Shown here one piece after another: positions 16,505-24,031 of a DNA stretch of 64,000 bases. How positions within the stretch are numbered: the first letter of the stretch is position 1; each line of letters begins with the position of its first letter. This DNA comes from Paractinoplanes bogorensis. Lineage in GTDB: Bacteria; Actinomycetota; Actinomycetes; Mycobacteriales; Micromonosporaceae. The stretch spans positions 124,001 to 188,000 of the forward strand of contig NZ_JAHKKG010000015.1 in assembly GCF_018829635.1 (NCBI RefSeq), given 5' to 3'. The notes under the pieces were generated by a model. It saw only the letters and a program-made list of their open reading frames with translations, made no database searches and had not been told where the DNA came from. Position numbers and translations under genes: made by a program.

Positions 16505-17740
16505 TCACTTAAGCGACACGGGTACCGGAAGAGCGCTCCCCTTGATGTATTCCGACCACGAAAGATCCCAGGGCGTCCAGCCGTTGCCGTACGAGAGCTT
16601 GTCTCCGGTGCCCTTCACGGTGACCGGGTCGCCGATGAGCGTGTTGTCGAACAGCCAGCGCGCGTTGCCCGGCGCCACGTTGACGCAGCCGTGCGACACG
16701 TTGCGTCGGCCCTGGTCACCGACCGACCACGGGGCCGAGTGGATGTACTGCCCACTCCAGGTCAGCCGCTGCGCGAACGCGATCTCGGTCACGTAACCGT
16801 CGGCGCCGTCGGTGTCCGTGGTGTCGAAGACGGTCTGTTCCTTCTTCTCCATGACGACCATCACACCGCTGGACGAGGGCGTGCTCTTCTTGCCCAGGCT
16901 CACCGGCATCGTCTTGATCGTCGCGCCGTCCTTGACCACGGTCATCTTCTTGGTGGCGTTGTCGACCTTCATCTCGAACGAGCGCCCGATCTTGGCGGTG
17001 GCCGAGCGGTCACGGTCGCCGTAGCGCCCGCCGCCGGTCGGCAGCCCACCCACCCCGACGCGGACGGCGATCGTGGTGCCCGGCTTCCAGAACTCCGGTC
17101 CGCGGTAGTAGGCCTGGGTGCCCGAGCTGGTCCACGACCAGACGCCGGGCTGAGCGGGCGTGGTGCTGACGAACAGCCGGCGCTGCACGGCGGCGCGGTC
17201 GGCCTTCTTGATACCCGGGCTGAACTCGACGACGACGGGCATGGCCACGCCGTACGTCCGGTCGTCGAACAGGTAGAGGCCGGTGCCGGTCCGCTTGCCG
17301 GGCTTGCCCATCGTGGTGAAGCTGGTGGTCTGCGTGGTCGTCTGGCCCCCGTCGGAGGTGGCCACGACGGTCGCCGAGTACTTCTGGCTGGGCTTCAGCG
17401 TCGCGGCCGGCACCCAGGCGGTGCCGTCGTCGCGCAGCTTGCCGGTCACGGCCTGGCCGGCGCCGTCCTTGACGGTGACGTCGGTGACCTTGCCGCCGCC
17501 GACCTTGACGCCGATCTCGGCGCTCAGCGGCACCCCGGTCTTGCCGGTGGCCGGCGTGATCGCCAGGCTGACCGGAACGGAGGCGGACTCGAGCACCGGC
17601 TCGCCACCGGGAGCGGAGGCGCTCGCACTGGCCCCGGGGGTGCCCACCCAGGCCGACGACTTCTCCTTGTCACCGCACGCCGCAAGCGCGACCGGCGTGA
17701 TCACCGCCATCGCCATGACTGCCACGAGCGTGCGTCGCAT
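16505..17740 (-). CDS. L,D-transpeptidase lipoprotein, tandem paralogue
   Basis: 411 residues with the same architecture as its neighbour. Signal and lipobox are MRRTLVAVMAMAVITPVALA then AC. It has Ig-like domains with the shared SFTTMxKPxK hinge, a YkuD domain with KKSTPSSSGVMVVMEKKEQ and active-site SHGCVNVA, and a tail NGWTPWDLSWSEYIKGS. The active site is intact. The pair arose by tandem duplication; the N-terminal halves have diverged much more than the catalytic halves. A 134-base gap separates them, with no terminator visible between. Confidence 0.93.
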   Translation of the reverse strand: MRRTLVAVMAMAVITPVALAACGDKEKSSAWVGTPGASASASAPGGEPVLESASVPVSLAITPATGKTGVPLSAEIGVKVGGGKVTDVTVKDGAGQAVTGKLRDDGTAWVPAATLKPSQKYSATVVATSDGGQTTTQTTSFTTMGKPGKRTGTGLYLFDDRTYGVAMPVVVEFSPGIKKADRAAVQRRLFVSTTPAQPGVWSWTSSGTQAYYRGPEFWKPGTTIAVRVGVGGLPTGGGRYGDRDRSATAKIGRSFEMKVDNATKKMTVVKDGATIKTMPVSLGKKSTPSSSGVMVVMEKKEQTVFDTTDTDGADGYVTEIAFAQRLTWSGQYIHSAPWSVGDQGRRNVSHGCVNVAPGNARWLFDNTLIGDPVTVKGTGDKLSYGNGWTPWDLSWSEYIKGSALPVPVSLK

Positions 17741-17839
17741 GCTGACCGTCCGTCCCCAAGCCCTTTTGAAGTTGCGGGGACATCCTGCCTCATGAATGCA
17801 AGTGATCCAGTCCTCCGTCCGGGTGGGGCACCCCCGGAT

Positions 17840-17869
17840 TTCGGTGATCAGTTGGGGGCGTGCTAACGT
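17840..17869 (+). promoter_or_regulatory. Candidate tRNA-Lys promoter
   Basis: TTCGGT (17840-17845), 18-base spacer, TAACGT (17864-17869). Transcription would start about 12 bases before the tRNA. This is a moderate match only. Confidence 0.3.
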
Positions 17870-17887
17870 TTTCTCCGTTGCCGACGA

Positions 17888-17963
17888 GCGCCGCTAGCTC
17901 AACTGGCAGAGCAGCGGACTCTTAATCCGCGGGTTGTAGGTTCAAGTCCTACGCGGCGCACCA
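17888..17963 (+). tRNA. tRNA-Lys (anticodon CTT)
   Basis: A complete cloverleaf. The acceptor arm GCGCCGC pairs with GCGGCGC; D arm GCTC/GAGC; anticodon arm GCGGA/TCCGC around CTCTTAA with anticodon CTT; T arm GTAGG/CCTAC around TTCAAGT. The discriminator A is followed by an encoded CCA. Confidence 0.97.
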
Positions 17964-17975
17964 CACTTCACCAAG

Positions 17976-18013
17976 CCATACAGCCTTTAAGCTGTACGGC
18001 CTTGATCTTTTTC
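17976..18013 (+). terminator. Terminator after tRNA-Lys
   Basis: CCATACAGC pairs with GCTGTACGG (one wobble) around CTTTAA, followed within ten bases by a T-run (CTTTTT). It lies 12 bases past the tRNA. Confidence 0.75.
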
Positions 18014-18084
18014 TGGCCACGCGTGCGGTCTCCGCGACACGTTCGGGGTGGGCCGACCCGCCGCGATTTCCTGAAGGATCATCC

Positions 18085-18549
18085 GTGTCGGTCCGGCACC
18101 GAAGTTCATACCGTTTTCTCGTGGGGATATTGCGTAGCCGGTCCCGAGAGGTTGCTCTGGTGATCTCCGGCATCGTTCTCGTGAGCGGGGGCATCGCCCT
18201 CGCCGCGGCCCGGCTCGATGCGGCGGACAAGTGGGGAAGTGTGCTCGGTGGCCTGGCCGGGATCGCCGGCTTGGCGTTCTCCGGCGTCGGTGCTGCCCGC
18301 GCGCGGCGATCCGGTGGCCAGTCGGTCGGGAACTCGGTCGTCGGCGGGAGCGTCGTGCAGGTCCGGAACGTTCGCGGCGGCGTCCGGATCGGGGCGGCCC
18401 CGCCGGTCCGGATGGCGGCGAAGCCGAGCCCGGCCGAATCATCGGCGTCACCGACCGGTGACCAGGTAATCGACAGAACCTCGGTGGCGGGCCCGATCCG
18501 TCAAGTGGACGATGTCACCGGCGACGTCGACATCGACCGATGGGACTGA
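18085..18549 (+). CDS. Small membrane protein of the NTPase module
   Basis: 154 residues. Two hydrophobic helices are present (EVALVISGIVLVSGGIALAA and a second around VLGGLAGIAGLAFSGVGAA). A polar tail then carries two short motifs of the form V-x-G-x-V-x-I: VVQVRNVRGGVRIG and IRQVDDVTGDVDID. The same motif occurs at the N-terminus of the next protein (QISGVKGPVTVHT). Start is GTG 18085. The gene overlaps the next by ten bases, so they are co-translated. Membrane anchor or effector of the module is inference; no enzymatic motif is visible. Confidence 0.65.
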   Translation: MSVRHRSSYRFLVGILRSRSREVALVISGIVLVSGGIALAAARLDAADKWGSVLGGLAGIAGLAFSGVGAARARRSGGQSVGNSVVGGSVVQVRNVRGGVRIGAAPPVRMAAKPSPAESSASPTGDQVIDRTSVAGPIRQVDDVTGDVDIDRWD

Positions 18550-21500
18550 GCTGGTCGCGCGGGCCGGGCAAGCCACGCCAGGTCATCCTCGGACACTGCT
18601 TCCAGATCTCCGGCGTCAAGGGACCCGTCACTGTTCATACCGCCGAGCCGCCGTACCACTTGTCTGTGGGCGAACCGGCTCAGCTCGACCCGGCCGAGGC
18701 GGCGAAGCATCCGAGCCGGCTGCTGCACGCACACCACCAGGTCGTCCCGTTCGGTGGCCGGCAGTCGGACCTGGCCCGCGCCGAGTCCTGGTTGAACAAC
18801 GACGTACCGATGGCGGTCCGTCTCCTCCACGCGGCCGGCGGCCAGGGCAAGACCCGCCTGGCTCTCAAGATCGCCGAGCAGTGCTCGGCCGCTGGTCACA
18901 CTGTTTGGCAGGCGACGAATCCCCGCCCGTCATTGGAGTCGGCCGGCATCGACCTGTATGACGCACCGTTGCTCGTCGTGGCCGACTACGCCGACCGGTG
19001 GCCGGCCGAGGCACTGCTCGACCTGATCATCCACCTGAACCGTCTGCGGGACGTTACCGGGATCAAGGTTCGGCTGCTCTGCCTGGGCCGATCATCGCAC
19101 CTGTGGTGGTCACTGGTGGTGAACCATTTCGTGGGCCAGCCGGTCAAAGTGGACGACGAACGGCTCGAAGCCGTGGCGGCCGACCGAGACCGGACGCGTC
19201 TCTACGCTGAGGCGGCCGGCCGCTTTGCCGCGGCCCTCGGCGTTCCGGTGCGAGCGTGGCCGCCGCCCGCCGGCCTTGGTGATCCCGAGTTCGGGCAGAT
19301 TCTGGCGGTTCACATGGCCGCGCTGGCCGCCGTCCTGGCCCATCAGCGAGGAGATAAACAGCCGGAGACGCCGCACGAGGTCTCGTCCTACCTGCTGACG
19401 CGCGAGTATGCCTCGTGGTCGCGCGGTACCCGGCAAGCGCCGGACGGCATGCAGCAGACCCTGCACCAGGTCACTTGCGCGGCCACTCTGGCCGGGCCGT
19501 TGAACTGGACAGATGCCGAGAAGGTGCTGACGCGGGCCGGTCTGGCGCCGGCCGGCGCACTCATCAACGAGCACCGACGGTTCTACCCGCCGGAAAGTGC
19601 CGGCACAGTCCTCCAACCGCTCGCCCCCGGACGCCTCGGCGAGGACCTCATCGCGCTCTCCACACCCGGCCACGGTTTCCACGGCGCGGACACCCCGACG
19701 GATCCGTGGATGCTGCACGTTGTGCCCAGGCTGCTCATCTTCACCCAGCCACACCACGGACACCGCCCACACCGCGGTCTCCGCCGCCAGGTCGTCCCCT
19801 CGCCGACGTGGACACCGAAAATGATGCTGACCTTGGTGGAGACCGCTTATCGCTGGCCCCACGTGGCCTCGGAGCTGCTCTACCCCGTCCTGCATCGATC
19901 GCCGGAGCTGGCCATTCGTGCGGGCGGGGCCACGCTCGCACGTCTGGCGCGCCTTCCCGAGGTCGATCTGGACGTGCTCGAGGCGGTGGATCGGCGCCTG
20001 CCGGACAAGCGCCGCGCCGACCTGGACCTCGCGGCCGCGGCCCTCTCGGAGGCCCTGATCGAGAAGCGCCTCGTCCAGGCCGGCGGAGCCTCGCGACGGG
20101 CCACGCTGCTCTACGAACACGCATGGCGGATGAGCCAGGTGGGTGCGTGGTTCGCCGCGGTGAACGCGGCCGAGGACTGTGCACACATCCGCCGCGACCT
20201 CGATGACCTCCCCGATCTGGCCCATGCCCTGGATGCCCTGAGCTGGTTTCAGTCGAAGCTGAACCGACGGCCCGACGCCGTCGCCACGGCCGAGGAGTCC
20301 GTCGCGGTCTGCCGGCGCATGGCGAAGCGCGACTGGCTCCGGTTCCGCTCCCACCTGGCCCGCACCTTGCGCTACCTGGGTCATCGCCGCCACGACCTGG
20401 ACCGGGCCGACGCCACCGAGCCGTTGGAGGAAGCGGTCACCCTGCTTCGCGAGCTGGCCGCGGACGATCCGGATCAATACCGGGCCGACCTGGCGGAATC
20501 TCTGGCCACGCTCGGTATGAGACTGGTCGGCGCGGGCCATCGGGCACTCCATCTGGTCGCCGAGGCCGTGGAAACCTACCGGCAGATCGTGCTCCCGGGC
20601 TCAGAACTGGCGGATACGCTAAACGACCTGGGTGTCCTGGCCGTGCGGCTGCACCGCCCGGAGCTGGCGCTTTCCTCCTACCAGGAGTCCGCCGACCTCT
20701 ATCGACGGCTCGTCGCCGGCAATCCCGACGCGTACGAGGCGAGCCTCGCCCTGACCTTGGGCAATCTCGACGGAAGCCTGGCGACCGCGGGCCGGGACGA
20801 CGCAGCTCTGGCTGCGATCTCCGAGGCCGTGGACATCTATCGCCGCTTGGCCGAGACCAACCCCGTTCATCTCGCAGCCCTCGCGGACGCGCTGGACACC
20901 CTCAGTGTGCGGCTCTGGGCGCTGGATCGACACGACGACGCGTTGGCTTCCGCCGACGAGGCGGTAGCCATCTGCCGGCGGTTGGCCGCACGCAACGCGG
21001 AGACCTACCTCCCGGTGCTGGCGTCCAAGCTGTCCGACTACTGCGCGCACCTGATCAACTCGGGCCGCGGCGAGGAGGCACTCCCCGGGATGAAAGAGGT
21101 GGTGGCCATCCGGCGACGACTGGTCCGCAAAGACCCGGCCACCCATCGACGCGATCTTGCCGCCAGCTTGAACAGTCTCGGCGACCAACTGGCCGCGCTC
21201 GGCCGCAAAGAACCGGCCGTCACCTGGACCGAACAGGCGGTGGATCTGTACCGGGAGATGGCGGCCGAGAACCCCGGCGCACACCGGCCGACCCTGGCCC
21301 GCTGTCTGCGGGCGCTCGCCACCCGCCAGTTCGCGGCCCACCAGGACGGTCGCGCCGCGATCGAGGAATCGGCCGCTCTGAGCCGGCGGCTGGCCGCGGC
21401 CAGCTCGACCGACTACCTGATCGAGCTGGCACAGTCACTGGACGTTCTCCGCGATCACCTGATGGCCGGCGGCCACCCCCGGGCCCTCGCCGTGGCCGCC

Positions 21501-21896
21501 GAAGTGACCCCCGCCTGGCGAGACCTGGCCCGGACGAGTCCCGGAGCGCACCAGCAGTCGCTGATTCGCGCACTGCAGAAGCTCGGTCAACTGCTGGCCA
21601 AGGCCGGGCGAACCGACGAGGCGCTGGCCCCCAGCGCCGAGCTCGTGCGGCTGTACCAACGCCTGGCCGCCACCGACCCGGAGAACTACCGCCTGCCCCT
21701 GGCCAAAGCCGCGGAAAGACTCGCCACTCGGCTGAGCGCCGTCGGCCGGCACCAAGAGGCGCTGAGCCCCCTTCTTGCCGCCGTCAAGATCTATCGGGAG
21801 CTGGACGCCTCCACTGATCTGACGCGCGGGCTGTCCATCCTCGACCGTTGTCGCGCGAAGCTGAGCGACCATCCTCGAACCCGCCGGTGGGCGTAG
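18540..21896 (+). CDS. STAND-like P-loop NTPase with C-terminal tetratricopeptide repeats
   Basis: 1118 residues. The N-terminus holds the motif shared with the upstream protein (QISGVKGPVTVHT). A P-loop NTPase follows: Walker A AAGGQGKTRLA (~residues 98-108) and Walker B PLLVVADYAD (~143-152). A helical region spans ~250-500. Residues ~530-1110 are TPR-like repeats with a long period (about 45-48 residues), such as ALDTLSVRLWALDRHDDALA and SADEAVAICRRLAARN. The order sensor/NTPase/repeats is that of STAND proteins, many of which act in signalling or antiphage defence. It sits just after a tRNA gene, a common integration spot. No nuclease, TIR or protease effector is fused. Confidence 0.75.
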   Translation: MGLSWSRGPGKPRQVILGHCFQISGVKGPVTVHTAEPPYHLSVGEPAQLDPAEAAKHPSRLLHAHHQVVPFGGRQSDLARAESWLNNDVPMAVRLLHAAGGQGKTRLALKIAEQCSAAGHTVWQATNPRPSLESAGIDLYDAPLLVVADYADRWPAEALLDLIIHLNRLRDVTGIKVRLLCLGRSSHLWWSLVVNHFVGQPVKVDDERLEAVAADRDRTRLYAEAAGRFAAALGVPVRAWPPPAGLGDPEFGQILAVHMAALAAVLAHQRGDKQPETPHEVSSYLLTREYASWSRGTRQAPDGMQQTLHQVTCAATLAGPLNWTDAEKVLTRAGLAPAGALINEHRRFYPPESAGTVLQPLAPGRLGEDLIALSTPGHGFHGADTPTDPWMLHVVPRLLIFTQPHHGHRPHRGLRRQVVPSPTWTPKMMLTLVETAYRWPHVASELLYPVLHRSPELAIRAGGATLARLARLPEVDLDVLEAVDRRLPDKRRADLDLAAAALSEALIEKRLVQAGGASRRATLLYEHAWRMSQVGAWFAAVNAAEDCAHIRRDLDDLPDLAHALDALSWFQSKLNRRPDAVATAEESVAVCRRMAKRDWLRFRSHLARTLRYLGHRRHDLDRADATEPLEEAVTLLRELAADDPDQYRADLAESLATLGMRLVGAGHRALHLVAEAVETYRQIVLPGSELADTLNDLGVLAVRLHRPELALSSYQESADLYRRLVAGNPDAYEASLALTLGNLDGSLATAGRDDAALAAISEAVDIYRRLAETNPVHLAALADALDTLSVRLWALDRHDDALASADEAVAICRRLAARNAETYLPVLASKLSDYCAHLINSGRGEEALPGMKEVVAIRRRLVRKDPATHRRDLAASLNSLGDQLAALGRKEPAVTWTEQAVDLYREMAAENPGAHRPTLARCLRALATRQFAAHQDGRAAIEESAALSRRLAAASSTDYLIELAQSLDVLRDHLMAGGHPRALAVAAEVTPAWRDLARTSPGAHQQSLIRALQKLGQLLAKAGRTDEALAPSAELVRLYQRLAATDPENYRLPLAKAAERLATRLSAVGRHQEALSPLLAAVKIYRELDASTDLTRGLSILDRCRAKLSDHPRTRRWA

Positions 21897-21917
21897 CCGG
21901 ACGCGGCGGCACGGAGG

Positions 21918-22862
21918 TCAGGGCTCGAACCTCCTCGCGCGGCGGCGCACGAGCAATACTGCGCCGGCGCCGATCGTCAGGAGCGCCAACCCGAAACCGG
22001 CCGCCATGGGCACATCGGCGCCGGTGACCGGCAGCCCGCCGGCGCCGCCACCGCCGCCACCGCCGCCGGGCGGGGGAGCGGAACTTGTGGGTGCCGGCTT
22101 GCGCGGGTTGTTCTCACATCCGAGCCCTCGTACGCCGGTGAACTTGGCGCCGGCGGGTCCGTCGAGGCCCCACGGGTCGTTCCGGTAGTCGGGGAGGGTC
22201 ACCTGGTATTTGACGGCGTCGCAGGTGGGATTGTGGGCGCCACGGAAGTCGGCGCACAGATTCGTCCGGGTGCCCGTGTAGAGGTACGCCTCGCAGTACC
22301 GCTCATCCCCCGGTACGGGCGGCGTGGTCGGCGGCGTGGTCGGCGGCGTCGAGGGTTCCGCGGCCCGCACATCGATGGTTGCCGTGTTGTTCCCGGGGTT
22401 GGGGTCGGGCACGGAGCTGGAATCCGCGGTGATCGTGAACGAGCCGACCGGCCCTTGCACGCCCGGCCGGGCGTCCAGGTTGAACGGCATGGTTCGAAAG
22501 TGGCCGGACTCGACCGGGATGCCGAGCGTTTCGGTGCACACCATCTTGTCGTCGCTCAGTACGCAGTCCGGCAACTGCACCGGGACAACAGTGACCTTGC
22601 GGTCGTTCAGACCGCTGAAGTCGAAGACGAGGGTCCAGGAACGGGGGACGTCCGACGGGCCGTTGTTGAGCACCGAGAGCTCGAGGCGCCGAAACAGCTC
22701 ACCGGTGATCGCCGTCGTGGCCGACACCTTTACCTCCAGGTCGGCCGTGGCTTCGTCGGCGTACGCCGGGCGGCTCGTGGCGACCAGGGCGGCAGCGGAT
22801 GTGAATATGGCCGAGGCGCCCAGAACAGCCCAGGCAACAGCGCGCTGGAAGTGCAGGTCCAT
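21918..22862 (-). CDS. Secreted cell-wall protein with LPVTG sorting signal
   Basis: 314 residues. It has a signal peptide (MDLHFQRAVAWAVLGASAIF..., cleavage after AYA near residue 35), then a DUF11/CARDB-like beta-sandwich (LEVKVSATTAITGELFRRLE to DPNPGNNTATIDV) with Cys pair DCVLSDDKMVC. A short (TTPP)n linker and a Cys-containing region (YCEAYLYTGTRTNLC...GCEN) follow, then a Gly-rich linker and LPVTG, a hydrophobic helix and RRRARRFEP. The last elements are a sortase substrate signal. No sortase is in the window. ATG 22862 follows GGGGGACAC. Confidence 0.8.
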   Translation of the reverse strand: MDLHFQRAVAWAVLGASAIFTSAAALVATSRPAYADEATADLEVKVSATTAITGELFRRLELSVLNNGPSDVPRSWTLVFDFSGLNDRKVTVVPVQLPDCVLSDDKMVCTETLGIPVESGHFRTMPFNLDARPGVQGPVGSFTITADSSSVPDPNPGNNTATIDVRAAEPSTPPTTPPTTPPVPGDERYCEAYLYTGTRTNLCADFRGAHNPTCDAVKYQVTLPDYRNDPWGLDGPAGAKFTGVRGLGCENNPRKPAPTSSAPPPGGGGGGGGAGGLPVTGADVPMAAGFGLALLTIGAGAVLLVRRRARRFEP

Positions 22863-22956
22863 GTGTCCCCCGGAGCATCGAAGCGTGGCACCAGCCGACG
22901 TACCGTATCGGCGCAGCCTCTCCATCGCCATCCCCCGTCGAGCGTGTGACTGAGGT

Positions 22957-22986
22957 TTCCGGTGCCGGCCATGGCCGGCACCGGAA
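22957..22986 (-). terminator. Perfect palindromic hairpin after the trypsin-like protease
   Basis: TTCCGGTGCCGGCC and its complement separated by only AT, directly after the stop codon of the leftward protease gene. Confidence 0.75.
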
Positions 22987-22988
22987 GT

Positions 22989-23975
22989 TCAGGCGCGGCG
23001 CCAGAGGGCGGGCACGGCCGACGGCTCCCAGCCGGGGAGCGACGTGTGGCTCTGCACGCAGGTGTAGGAGGCGCCGCCGTACGTGACGACCTGGCCGGCC
23101 CGATACGCCGTGTACGGGGCCCAAGCGCCGGTCGCGGGCGGCGTGGTCGGAGGGGTCGTGGGCGGTGTCGTCGGGGGCGTTGTGGGCGGTGTGGTCGGCG
23201 GCGTCGTCGGTGGGGTGGTGCCGTCGGGATCGGGCAGGCCGCCGACGGTCTGGGCGATCCAGGTGCGCAGGCCGGCGTTGGTCACGTCGACGTAGATGGA
23301 CGGGACCACGCCGCAGTCGGTGTTGACCGTGCCGGCGCCGCTCGTGGTGCCGACCAGCAGCCACTCGTTGCGGCTGTTCTTCTGCAACTGGGGGCCGCCC
23401 GAGTCGCCGTAGCAGGCGCCCGCGTTGCCACCGGGGTTGTCGGTGCAGAGTTCCTGCTCGCCGTTCACGATCAGCGGGCAGCGGGCGTCGGGGACGATCG
23501 ACGTGTCCAGCTCCATCGCCTTGGTGGTGCTGCCGTCGCAGCTGACCGTGGGGCAGGTCTGACCGAAGCCGACCAGCCGGGTCGGGGTGCCCACGGCCGG
23601 GGTGGTGCGGGCGATCGTCACCGGTTTGACCGTGGTGACCGGCGGCGAGAGTTTGAGCACGGCGACATCGGCACCACCCGGGGCGAAGTACCGGCCGACC
23701 GACTCGGTGACGGCCACCGGCGCGTTGCGGTCGGTGCCGATGCCGGCGTAGCCGTTGCGCCAGGTGCAGTGGGCGGCGGTGATCGCGTAGTCGGACTTGA
23801 TCAGGACGACGGTGCAGGCGTTCCAGACCCCGATGGGGTACGCCTCGGTGGCCGGGCGGCCACCGACCAGTGCGGGGCGGACGGGGTCGGTGGCGGCCGA
23901 CGCGGCGACGGCGGTCGCGGAGATGCCGGCCACCAGCACCGCCACCACCGCTAGGAGCCGGATGGGTTTCCTCAT
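22989..23975 (-). CDS. Secreted trypsin-like serine protease (S1) with C-terminal CBM5/12-like domain
   Basis: 328 residues. A signal peptide (MRKPIRLLAVVAVLVAGISA...) and short propeptide end near ALVGG, where trypsins are activated. The catalytic triad is intact: His in AITAAHC, Asp in GGADVAVLKL, Ser in CYGDSGGPQ; Asp six residues before Ser is replaced by GNAGAC, so strict Lys/Arg specificity is uncertain. A (PPTT)n linker leads to a chitin-binding-type module (YTAYRAGQVVTYGGASYTCV...WEPSAVPALW). ATG 23975 is preferred over 23981 because the promoter would start transcription at about 23977. Confidence 0.9.
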   Translation of the reverse strand: MRKPIRLLAVVAVLVAGISATAVAASAATDPVRPALVGGRPATEAYPIGVWNACTVVLIKSDYAITAAHCTWRNGYAGIGTDRNAPVAVTESVGRYFAPGGADVAVLKLSPPVTTVKPVTIARTTPAVGTPTRLVGFGQTCPTVSCDGSTTKAMELDTSIVPDARCPLIVNGEQELCTDNPGGNAGACYGDSGGPQLQKNSRNEWLLVGTTSGAGTVNTDCGVVPSIYVDVTNAGLRTWIAQTVGGLPDPDGTTPPTTPPTTPPTTPPTTPPTTPPTTPPATGAWAPYTAYRAGQVVTYGGASYTCVQSHTSLPGWEPSAVPALWRRA

Positions 23976-23983
23976 GCCCATCG

Positions 23984-24012
23984 ATACTTCATAGACGATG
24001 ATTAATAGTCAA
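23984..24012 (-). promoter_or_regulatory. Sigma-70-type promoter for the trypsin-like protease
   Basis: On the minus strand TTGACT (24012-24007), a 17-base spacer, then AAGTAT (23989-23984). The start point would be at about 23977, leaving almost no leader before ATG 23975. The stretch is strikingly AT-rich compared with its surroundings. Confidence 0.5.
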
Positions 24013-24031
24013 CTTTGTTTACAGTTGAATA

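Noticed and set aside
15324-17866. Long rightward frames across the L,D-transpeptidase genes
   Set aside because: Val/Gly/Asp-rich antisense composition; the minus strand has lipoboxes, YkuD motifs and ribosome-binding sites.
17941-17963. Attachment-site duplication of the tRNA-Lys 3' end bounding an island
   Set aside because: I found no second copy of the tRNA 3' end within the window and no integrase gene; an island is therefore only suggested by position.
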